Assembly: GCF_030580955.1 (NCBI RefSeq)
Contig: NZ_JAUQON010000015.1
Location: forward strand, 1-64,000
Direction: 5' to 3'
Length of the DNA stretch: 64,000 bases
From: Hymenobacter convexus
GTDB lineage: Bacteria; Bacteroidota; Bacteroidia; Cytophagales; Hymenobacteraceae
Shown piece by piece: positions 36,734-43,573 of this stretch (position 1 is its first letter; the number at the start of each line of letters is the position of its first letter). The notes under the pieces are model-generated. The model had not been told where the DNA came from. It searched no databases and worked only from the letters and a program-made list of their open reading frames with translations. The position numbers and the translations under genes were made by a program.

Positions 36734-37371
36734 ACGAGCTTGTAAATTTTATCGAAGTTGCCGCCGGTTTTGGCCAGCATAAGCGCATCAGTAAAATCCT
36801 GATTGTAGTCCTGCAGGAACCTGGTTTTTTCTATAAGTCTCAGCAGGATAGCATCGGCATGGCCGTCAATTTCTTTGTGAGTAACCTCCCTTGGGCCCGC
36901 GCCATAGTCGTTTTCAGGTGCCAGCGATGGAATAGGGAAGGCTGCCATAGCCGCGCTCATGCCGTCAGCAAAGTCTGCGCTACGCGCACGAGGCAGCTCG
37001 TCGAAGAATGTCATGAGCGTCGGGCTCAACCCCTGGCCACGGCCGGGAGCCCATTCCAGTACACTGATGACCGCGTGGTGGGCGTCGTACGGTTCACCCC
37101 CGCCTGTCTGTTCCCAGTTGGCTGGAACGGTACCGTTTAAGCCGTGCTGACACGCCACCTCGGCAGAGAACAGCGCCAAGCTATGGGCATTGAGCTCAGC
37201 CCGAAACAGCGTTAACTCATCCAGCCGCGCCAGCAGACTTCTCCGCTCGTCTTCCGAATTATCCTCGGCTAACAAGTCGGTAAAGACGCGCTCGCACTCG
37301 GGCTTGAGCAGGTCGCGAAGGTCGGCCAGCGCCTCAATTTTGCCGTTGGCGTAGTCCATGGGGGTTTCCAT
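36718..37371 (-). CDS. Hypothetical protein upstream of the HTH gene
   Basis: A 217-aa acidic soluble protein without a recognised family. It starts METPMDYANGKIEALADLRD, is mostly helical, has one short Gly-rich loop (WEQTGGGEPYDAHHAVISVL) and no membrane or catalytic motif that I can name. It overlaps the HTH gene by 16 bp. Divergent to the winged-helix gene at 37543; the 170-bp gap between them should hold both promoters, though no consensus pair stands out. Confidence 0.65.
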   Translation of the reverse strand: METPMDYANGKIEALADLRDLLKPECERVFTDLLAEDNSEDERRSLLARLDELTLFRAELNAHSLALFSAEVACQHGLNGTVPANWEQTGGGEPYDAHHAVISVLEWAPGRGQGLSPTLMTFFDELPRARSADFADGMSAAMAAFPIPSLAPENDYGAGPREVTHKEIDGHADAILLRLIEKTRFLQDYNQDFTDALMLAKTGGNFDKIYKLVCQTA

Positions 37372-37542
37372 AAATGAGGTATTAAGTGGGTTTGTGGGCT
37401 CCGGCTCGATTGTTAAAATACCGTTTCGGGCGGTACTTAAAATTGGTGTTCATATTTGTTGTGGCACCAGGTACCCTAAGCAGTTGTTGCCCCAAAGCAG
37501 ACAGTAAGTAAGTAGCTGTTTTTACCGGTTCAACTGTACCTA

Positions 37543-37905
37543 ATGGCAATAGATTCAGACACGTTACACCGCCAGTGGGCCTCTGCCATTGTGGGCCCTG
37601 GTGCCATGCGCCGAGTGGCGGTAAAGGCCAAGTGCCCGGCTGCGCTGCTGCACACGCTGCTGGCGCTGCATTTGCGGGACTGCGTGGGGTATTTGTCTCC
37701 CTCCACCGCCGACCTCCAGGAATCGCTGCAGGTGAGCTTGCCCCTCGTTCGCGGCTACGTGCGGGACCTGGAGGCCCGTGGGTGCATCAAACGGGAGCGA
37801 TTTTACCGGCGCGGGCCCCGGCTCCTGCGCCTCACCGATAAAGGCAAAGAATTGGTACGGCAGTGTCAGCAGGAACTGAAGCGTTCAGCGGCTTTGCTGG
37901 TGTAG
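37543..37905 (+). CDS. Winged-helix protein, MarR-like
   Basis: A 120-aa DNA-binding protein. YLSPSTADLQESLQVSLPLVRGYVRDLEARGCIKRERFYRRGPRLLRLTDKGKELVRQ is a typical MarR-type winged helix with the recognition helix around PLVRGYVRDLEARG and a wing RFYRRGPRL ending in LTDKGKEL. It is a likely regulator of the element, perhaps of the divergent three-gene unit. No effector-binding part is visible. Confidence 0.75.
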   Translation: MAIDSDTLHRQWASAIVGPGAMRRVAVKAKCPAALLHTLLALHLRDCVGYLSPSTADLQESLQVSLPLVRGYVRDLEARGCIKRERFYRRGPRLLRLTDKGKELVRQCQQELKRSAALLV

Positions 37906-38060
37906 CGACAGGGGCCGGAAAGGGGGCTTTCAAAATACTGCCATCAGTTTGCCTGCGGGTACCTACTCCTCAAATTGGCCCCCCATACCATCGGTTCCGA
38001 AAGTGGTTTCCTACAGACCGGGTGGGGGTCGTTCGACCGGGGGCCGGCCCTTGCACCCCG

Positions 38061-38549
38061 TTACCATCCCAGGTCCTGCGCAACGTAGTGCGTGACCTCG
38101 TAGAGCCGCCAGTGTTTGTGGTCGCCCCAGCGCAGCGGCCAGTACCGGCGCGCGCCCGAGTTGTCTTCCGTCAGGCTCAACAGGCCGAGGCTCACGCTCT
38201 CCAGCCGCGCGCACTGCCAGGTTTCGGAACCGGCTGGGTCCCGCGTCCAGAGCACGTACACGCGCCCGATTTCTATCTCCAGGTGGTAATGCACCGGGTC
38301 GATGGCCACACAGGTGCCGGCCGGGAAGCGCGGGGCCATGCTATCGGAGCGCAGCCAGATGTCGCGCCAGATTTTACCTTGCCCACGGCGGTCCCGCACA
38401 GCATCGCGCTCCGCCTCCGTACCGGGCCGCCACGGCACGAGTGGGTCCAGCCAGTAGGCCCGTTGCCTGGGCGTGAAGCCTTGAAAGGTGGAAGGATAGC
38501 CGCGCCGGGCAGCAGCTTCTTCGATGCCGGAAGGGAAAGTCTTTTCCAT
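38061..38549 (-). CDS. S24/LexA-like peptidase domain protein, catalytic Lys not seen
   Basis: A 162-aa protein. LRSDSMAPRFPAGTCVAIDPV contains the S24 motif with the nucleophile Ser, as in LexA and phage repressors. In the second motif, where a Lys is expected before the RL pair, it reads ARLESVSLGLLSLTEDN, so the catalytic Lys is replaced by Ala. There is no N-terminal HTH. It could be an inactive repressor-like sensor or take the Lys from elsewhere. It lies 13 bp downstream of the 153-aa gene and probably shares its transcript. Confidence 0.7.
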   Translation of the reverse strand: MEKTFPSGIEEAAARRGYPSTFQGFTPRQRAYWLDPLVPWRPGTEAERDAVRDRRGQGKIWRDIWLRSDSMAPRFPAGTCVAIDPVHYHLEIEIGRVYVLWTRDPAGSETWQCARLESVSLGLLSLTEDNSGARRYWPLRWGDHKHWRLYEVTHYVAQDLGW

Positions 38550-38562
38550 GACAGATGATGAA

Positions 38563-39024
38563 TTAAGCAGCGTAAGAAACAGTCCCAGAAAAGGCGCCCA
38601 CGGCGCCGCCTCCGAAGGGAGCGGCGATGTAAGCGGTCAGATTGGCGATGATGGCGCGGGCCTCGTCAGCCTGGTAGCGATTGATGCCCAGCAGCACCCG
38701 CGTCTTGTGGCGGCGGGTGATGAGCGGGTTGTTTAGCAACCGAATGATTTCTTCTCTCTGTTGGCGGCTAGCATAAGCAGTAGCAGCTTTCTCTTCGCGG
38801 TCTGCCAGTTCGCGCACAGCGTTGCGGTACCATTTTGCCAGCGTGGCAACGTTCTCCGTGTTGCTGGTGCGCTCGACGGCAGTGGCCCATTCTTGGGTGG
38901 TGATGAACGGCGAACCGAACAACAGGTCAAGAATGAGGTTGCGCAGGCCGTTTACTTGGTCGGCGGCTTGGGGAGTGGGCGCAGTTGCGGCAACAACGGC
39001 TTTCCCGGCTACATGAGTTTTCAT
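38563..39024 (-). CDS. Hypothetical helical protein
   Basis: A 153-aa protein from ATG 39024 (MKTHVAGKAVVAATAPTPQA); a longer frame to 39159 adds basic sequence of poor coding character. The middle is helical and charged (EWATAVERTSNTENVATLAKWYRNAVRELADREEKA), and the end is Ala/Gly-rich. No family recognised. It is the first gene of the short minus-strand pair with the S24-like gene and is divergent to the toxin-antitoxin genes at 39260. Confidence 0.6.
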   Translation of the reverse strand: MKTHVAGKAVVAATAPTPQAADQVNGLRNLILDLLFGSPFITTQEWATAVERTSNTENVATLAKWYRNAVRELADREEKAATAYASRQQREEIIRLLNNPLITRRHKTRVLLGINRYQADEARAIIANLTAYIAAPFGGGAVGAFSGTVSYAA

Positions 39025-39244
39025 GTACTTTTGTGGGTATTGGGGGTGTAAGATTCCCCACCTAGTAGCGGCCCCGGCAAGGGTCGTTGCGGAGGCCAGC
39101 CCGGCAAGGCTGGCCTTTTGCATTCTAGTCGGTGGAAGTGTCCTGCTTGGACATAACAAATATACAATCTTTTTCTTAATAAGAAAAATATTTACTTAAT
39201 AATTTTTAACTTATTTTATTATGTAAGAAAAAGCCATTTTTACC

Positions 39245-39252
39245 TATCTTTG
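39245..39252 (+). promoter_or_regulatory. -7 box for the toxin-antitoxin genes
   Basis: TATCTTTG, matching TAnnTTTG, ends 7 nt before ATG 39260, implying a leaderless or near-leaderless message. Upstream (39170-39190) is the palindrome TTTTTCTTAATAAGAAAAA within an AT-rich stretch, a possible operator for the pair. Confidence 0.5.
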
Positions 39253-39259
39253 TCCCATT

Positions 39260-39436
39260 ATGGAAGCAACACCTAAGCCCGCCCTTGGCCGCCCCACGAA
39301 AGACCCTGAACGGTTGAAACGTCCCCGTTCCCTATCCTTCACCGATGCAGAGTACGCCAAGCTGGGCACGCTGGCCAAAGCTGCTAAGCTGGGCCGCTCT
39401 GAATACATTATCGACCGGCTGGGACTGGATAAATAG
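39260..39436 (+). CDS. Probable antitoxin (RHH-like), partner of the next gene
   Basis: A short 58-aa protein: a basic Pro-rich start (MEATPKPALGRPTKDPERLK), then RSLSFTDAEYAKLGTLAKAAKLGRSEYIIDRL, which fits a ribbon-helix-helix DNA-binding fold with a beta strand (RSLSF) and two helices. It precedes a RelE/HigB-like gene by 26 bp, giving the usual antitoxin-toxin order. The upstream palindrome would be its operator. Confidence 0.65.
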   Translation: MEATPKPALGRPTKDPERLKRPRSLSFTDAEYAKLGTLAKAAKLGRSEYIIDRLGLDK

Positions 39437-39462
39437 CCAGAGCTGCACCCATCCTTTTTTCC

Positions 39463-39864
39463 GTGAAGGCATCTTATAAGCGCCACTTCATCGCCGCGCA
39501 GCGCAGCCATGAAAACCAAAACTTCCGTTTAGAGCTTAGTAAGCTGCACAAGTCCGATATTCGCCTTATTCTTGAGCAAATCACCAAGTGGTCAGAAGGC
39601 GAATCGCCTGGCAAAGATTATGAAAGCTATAGCAGCATCCGCCCCGGACTGGCTCGGTGGCGTATAGGTGACTACCGAATCTATACCTACCATTTGGGTG
39701 GGAACGTGTATATTATGCTCCACGTTTACCAGAAACAAGGGCAGGCTTTGCCAAAGGCAGTTAAGAAGAAAATAGTAGATAGAGCCATTATTTATGAAGA
39801 CTACAGCCGCGCAAAAGACCTTATCAAATACGCCAAGGCCATTCAAGAAGCTACGCTCTTATGA
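39463..39864 (+). CDS. Probable RelE/HigB-like toxin
   Basis: A 133-aa protein with a GTG start. LARWRIGDYRIYTYHLGGNVYIMLHVYQKQGQALPKAVKKKIVDRAIIYEDY matches the central strands and C-terminal helix of RelE/HigB toxins (R-x-Y, then hhhxxFxKK-type segment, then a helix with xxA). The N-terminal helices are longer than in minimal RelE. If active it would cut mRNA at the ribosome. Together with the preceding RHH-like gene it could stabilise the element. Confidence 0.65.
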   Translation: MKASYKRHFIAAQRSHENQNFRLELSKLHKSDIRLILEQITKWSEGESPGKDYESYSSIRPGLARWRIGDYRIYTYHLGGNVYIMLHVYQKQGQALPKAVKKKIVDRAIIYEDYSRAKDLIKYAKAIQEATLL

Positions 39865-39901
39865 CCAATCGAGCTTTTCGAAGTTTCGAGAGTGCCAGCA
39901 C

Positions 39902-40210
39902 ATGCGTTCGGGCTCTGCCTTTGCCTCTGTTCTTTTGATTCCAACATGTTCGCGTGAAGTCCAACGCAGAACACAGCATGTTTTGGTTACGGAGTTTCAC
40001 AACGTCCATACGGACAGATTGGCAAGCATACTTAAGAGCGTAGTTGCCTGCCGTGGACGATTGCACCTGGATTTGCCTGCGTTGGAGACAAGGAGTTTGG
40101 AGCATCTCAAAACAACGGAACAGATAGACGAGGCCCCTGACTTTACCGTCGCGGACAAAGAGTGGATTGACAAAATCGACCGGACTAAGCTGAGTTGGGA
40201 CAACTGGTAA
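39902..40210 (+). CDS. Doubtful hypothetical protein
   Basis: A 102-aa frame following the toxin by 37 bp. Its C-terminal half (TEFHNVHTDRLASILKSVV and FTVADKEWIDKIDRTKLSWD) reads like a natural protein, but the N-terminal part is Arg/Ser/Cys-rich and unlikely. It may be a remnant or begin later. No family recognised. Confidence 0.35.
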   Translation: MRSGSAFASVLLIPTCSREVQRRTQHVLVTEFHNVHTDRLASILKSVVACRGRLHLDLPALETRSLEHLKTTEQIDEAPDFTVADKEWIDKIDRTKLSWDNW

Positions 40211-40320
40211 TACCCTGCCTTCAACAAGCCGCCCCCAGCCCGTTTGTCCTTTCGCGCCGTACGGCCCGGCCTCTAACCCGGTGCGACTATGGATGCTGGG
40301 GCGGACGCTCCTAGGGGTGC

Positions 40321-40353
40321 AAAAGCCTAGCCTATCCAAGGCTGGGCTTTTTT
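40321..40353 (+). terminator. Intrinsic terminator
   Basis: Stem AGCCTAGCC / GGCTGGGCT (40324-40332 with 40340-40348, one G-U pair) followed by TTTTTT. It closes the toxin-antitoxin region before the mobilization region. Confidence 0.8.
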
Positions 40354-40609
40354 GTGCTTGTTCTTTGCCACCTAGACGCTACGGTCCGTGTGAGCGCTGA
40401 TTCACTCAATACCTTAGGCTGGTACATGAAAAGGCGCAGGGCGCAAGACCGCACACGTTGACGTTGGTGGTGGGTTAAAATTCAAAGTCCGAGAAATGAA
40501 TAGCCCTGACCGCATTGGCTAGAGCTGTTTTATTGCGGAACTCCGGCGGATAATGCTTACTCTTAATAGCCTCACAGAAGACAATTATTTCTCTTCAATA
40601 CCTATAGCT

Positions 40610-40658
40610 CGAACCGACAAAACTGACAAAAGGCAGTTCTGTCAGTTTTGTCGGTTCG
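40610..40658. repeat. Palindrome B of the GACAAAACYGACA family
   Basis: Perfect 19-bp arms (40610-40628 and 40640-40658; CGAACCGACAAAACTGACA) around an 11-nt loop. The half-unit CCGACAAAA / CTGACA is shared with palindromes A and C. It lies 165 bp ahead of the MobV start. Confidence 0.92.
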
Positions 40659-40669
40659 TAGTACATATA

Positions 40670-40770
40670 TTATCTGATTATCAGATAAGTAATAGATAGA
40701 CGAAAAGCCTGAAAACGGTTTATATTTCGCTCGAAACAGGGTAATTCAATGCGTAAACCCACTACGCATT
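40670..40770 (+). other. Candidate origin of transfer (oriT)
   Basis: Between palindrome B and the relaxase gene are two further inverted repeats: TTATCTGA-TTA-TCAGATAA (40670-40688) and AATGCGTA-N7-TACGCATT (40748-40770). MobV/Pre relaxases usually nick next to a short inverted repeat directly upstream of their own gene, so the second repeat, 52 bp before the start codon, is the better candidate. The nick site cannot be read from sequence alone. Confidence 0.5.
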
Positions 40771-40822
40771 GGGCCAAAAAAGGACCTGGTTTCCCTTCGT
40801 CTTCCGTTTCATCCTCTCAGTC

Positions 40823-42169
40823 ATGCCCTACGCCATCCTGCGCATCAACAAACTGAAAAACCTGGGGACTGCGACCAGCGCTACTCAGCACAATTACCGC
40901 CAGCAAGATACCCCGAACGCCGACCCGGCCTGGGCGGACAGCAATCAGGAATATCTGAATCTAGAGCGCCGCAATTACTGGACGCTGGCCAATGAGCGCA
41001 TTGCCGAACTGCATCTACCGCGGTTGCGCAGCGACGCCGTGCGGGCCGTGGAGGTACTGCTCACCGCCAGCCCCGAAGGCTTCCGACGCGATGCCGACGG
41101 GCGGGCGCTCGACGTGCGCGGCACGCCCTGGGTGCAGGACAATCTGGACTTTCTGCACCAGCGCTTCGGGAAAAACAACGTGGTCAGTTTCACTCTGCAC
41201 CAGGACGAGGTAACACCCCACGTGCACGCCGTAGTGGTGCCCGTCACGGCCGACGGCCGGCTCTCTTCCCGCGACGTGTTCAGCCCCTCCAGCCTCCGGC
41301 AGTTGCAGACTGACTACGGCAAAGTCATGGAACCCCACGGCCTGGAGCGGGGCATCCGATATAGCACCGCGCTACACGAAGACGTGCGCCGACACTACGG
41401 AGCCCAGCAGATGTGCAAGGAAGCCCTGGCCGACTTGGCCAAGCCATTATCGACGGTGCCGCACCAGCTCCGACCAATGGCTTCTTGGGAGAATCCGCAG
41501 AAGCATCAAGCCCTGCAGCAGTTAGAACTCAATACGTACATTTTTAACCTGACCTCAACTGGCAACCAGAAAATCAGTCAACTGGCCGCCGTGGCCTCAG
41601 CCAACGCGCTGGAGCGCGAACGGGCCCAAGTGCTGGAAAAGCAGTTGGGCCGCAGCCAAGAACAGCTCGCATCGGCGCGGGAGGGCATCACGCCCCAAGT
41701 GACCCGACTGAAAGAGCAATTGCGCCAGGCGCAGGAGGAGTTGGCCACCCGGACTACAGAACTGGCAGAGCAGAAAACACGCACTGCTAAAGGAAACCTG
41801 AATCATTTCCGGGCGGTCATGAAGCACCTGCAGGGGGAGCCGTTGTCGGAGAATTTGACGGCCTGGGGGCAGAGCCAGCGCCAGACCCACCAGACCGGCA
41901 TCGAGCGCATGTTGGCCAAACAGTTGCTCAAGCCCATCCAGCAGGTGGCGGATATTGCTCCCGCGTTTCTCGAAAAAAGTTACGTGGTGGAAATCACCAG
42001 CCCCACCAGCTTCACCCTGACTCACGAGAAAAACGGGATGCGTTTCAGCAGCGCCGAACTGCGTCCCAACGGCCGGGATTTTCTGGAGCAGCTCCGGGAG
42101 GTAGTAGACAAAAGACAAGGACGGGACCAAACGGGCCCGAATCTATCTACTGGAGAAATAGAGAGATAA
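40823..42169 (+). CDS. MobV/Pre-family relaxase
   Basis: A 448-aa DNA relaxase. The N terminus MPYAILRINKLKNLG and HNYRQQDTPNADP (H23, N24, R26) are motif I of the MobV family. HQDEVTPHVHAVVVPVTADG near residue 125 is the His-rich metal motif, followed by GRLSSRDVF. A long coiled coil (about 250-330) and a C-terminal domain follow. ATG 40823 is the family start; an upstream TTG frame is not needed. It would nick oriT and pilot one strand through the conjugation machinery of another element. Confidence 0.92.
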   Translation: MPYAILRINKLKNLGTATSATQHNYRQQDTPNADPAWADSNQEYLNLERRNYWTLANERIAELHLPRLRSDAVRAVEVLLTASPEGFRRDADGRALDVRGTPWVQDNLDFLHQRFGKNNVVSFTLHQDEVTPHVHAVVVPVTADGRLSSRDVFSPSSLRQLQTDYGKVMEPHGLERGIRYSTALHEDVRRHYGAQQMCKEALADLAKPLSTVPHQLRPMASWENPQKHQALQQLELNTYIFNLTSTGNQKISQLAAVASANALERERAQVLEKQLGRSQEQLASAREGITPQVTRLKEQLRQAQEELATRTTELAEQKTRTAKGNLNHFRAVMKHLQGEPLSENLTAWGQSQRQTHQTGIERMLAKQLLKPIQQVADIAPAFLEKSYVVEITSPTSFTLTHEKNGMRFSSAELRPNGRDFLEQLREVVDKRQGRDQTGPNLSTGEIER

Positions 42170-42263
42170 TTCTACTCAAAAAGCTCCACTAGCTGCGCTG
42201 GAATACTTGGAATACATCATGCTACGCACGCTGGGCTTCCGCTTCAAACGCAAGCGCTGAGAC

Positions 42264-43499
42264 TCAGACAATGTCAACCAGCAGGGTTTTAACATAAGGC
42301 TTGGGCAGGTTCTTTCCGAACAGCGTCAGCGTTACCTCCAGTTGGCCACTTGAATTCATGGGCAACGTCAGGCGCGCTGGCTCTTTGAGTGCCAAGGTGG
42401 TGAAGTTGTGGCGCAAATCGCCCAGATGGGCTTTGATAACGTAGCTTTCCGGCGTCTCCGTGACTCTCGGGTAATTTATCTTTTCCAAGCTAGGGCCGTT
42501 CAGTCCCAGTGCCTTGAAAGGGGAATGGTGCTCTGGTTTAGGGTAGACAGCATCGGCGACAACGAATGGACAAGATTTCTTGATGCGAATTTCCACCGAA
42601 CAATTCTCGATGTATTGCTCCCCGTGATTCGAAATTCGCAGGTTGATTTTCCGCGCCCGCTCTTCGTACAGGTAGTATAAATCCGCAGCCTGGTACGTCT
42701 TTTTGACTGACTCCAGGTCCTCTTTTAACGTGGCCAAGTCGCGCTTTTCGTACGGCAGTTCCCTGCCCGATGCCCAAGCCGACATTTCGGCCATCTGGGC
42801 AAACACGGGGTTGGATTCCATAATGTTGAACACCATGTAGCCGGGAAGCTTTTTCTCCAGCATCTCCTGTTTCTTCGCTTCGCGCTCGGCGGCGCTTAGC
42901 TCTTTGTCGGCAATGGCTCGCCGAATGCTGCGGGCGGCGCTGGCCGAAGGCAGCCCTGAGTCGAGCACCGGCGTTAGGCGGGTGCTGGGTTGCCCATCCA
43001 CTTCGAAAACAGCATCCAGCTTGGCCGCTAGGTCCGGGGCCACCTGGCGCTTGGCAAAGATTTTATCGAGGTCGCTACGCATCAGGCGCATCTGCGACGT
43101 TCCCTTGCGGATAAATCCATCCCCGCGGCGAAGGCTTTTGGTGTCCTTCTTCATCAGGTACGGCTGGTTGTCACATTGGTAAATGCGAAAGACACCAACC
43201 TTTTTATCCGCTACCTCCACGTGGAAGTACTCGAACTGAATATCGGGCTCTATATTACTGTGCACCAATTGGTAATACGTGGCATCGTCCATAAACTCCT
43301 CAATGCCCAGAAATGCCCGCTCGCTGTTAGGGTAGTGCTTGACGCCCACGACGATGTAGCGGTCCTCTTCCAGCGCCGCGTTGGCCATGGCCATGATATC
43401 TTTCAGCAAATCGTCAAACTTGTCCGCTTTGTACACAATAGCCTTGAAATCCAAGCCCGTTTTCTCGTTTTCGTATTGAATAAGGTCAAGCAGTTCCAT
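42264..43499 (-). CDS. Schlafen/AlbA_2-domain protein, second gene of the SIR2 pair
   Basis: A 411-aa protein. The N terminus (about 1-140) has the AlbA_2/Schlafen-core pattern: YENEKTGLDFKAIVY with conserved E and D/F-K, LKDIMAMANA, YIVVGVKHY, then SLRRGDGFIRKGTSQMRL. This fold binds nucleic acid and in some members cuts tRNA. The C-terminal half (about 270-411) is beta-rich and unassigned. It lies 74 bp after the SIR2 gene on the same strand, so SIR2 and this gene look like a two-gene defence unit. The catalytic acidic triad of nuclease Schlafens cannot be confirmed by eye. Confidence 0.78.
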   Translation of the reverse strand: MELLDLIQYENEKTGLDFKAIVYKADKFDDLLKDIMAMANAALEEDRYIVVGVKHYPNSERAFLGIEEFMDDATYYQLVHSNIEPDIQFEYFHVEVADKKVGVFRIYQCDNQPYLMKKDTKSLRRGDGFIRKGTSQMRLMRSDLDKIFAKRQVAPDLAAKLDAVFEVDGQPSTRLTPVLDSGLPSASAARSIRRAIADKELSAAEREAKKQEMLEKKLPGYMVFNIMESNPVFAQMAEMSAWASGRELPYEKRDLATLKEDLESVKKTYQAADLYYLYEERARKINLRISNHGEQYIENCSVEIRIKKSCPFVVADAVYPKPEHHSPFKALGLNGPSLEKINYPRVTETPESYVIKAHLGDLRHNFTTLALKEPARLTLPMNSSGQLEVTLTLFGKNLPKPYVKTLLVDIV

Positions 43500-43573
43500 A
43501 TCTCACAAAGTTACCGCAGCGCCACCTGCCCCCTTTCTTGGTAGAGAGGGGCTGTGGGAGTGCATCATTTTTC

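Noticed and set aside
39851..40339. 162-aa minus frame opposite the doubtful gene after the toxin
   Set aside because: Starts within repeats and terminator sequence and has low-quality composition; no support.
42170..42263. Short in-frame stretch ending EYIMLRTLGFRFKRKR before a stop, between MobV and the Schlafen-like gene
   Set aside because: Could be the tail of a lost gene, but no start and too short to name.
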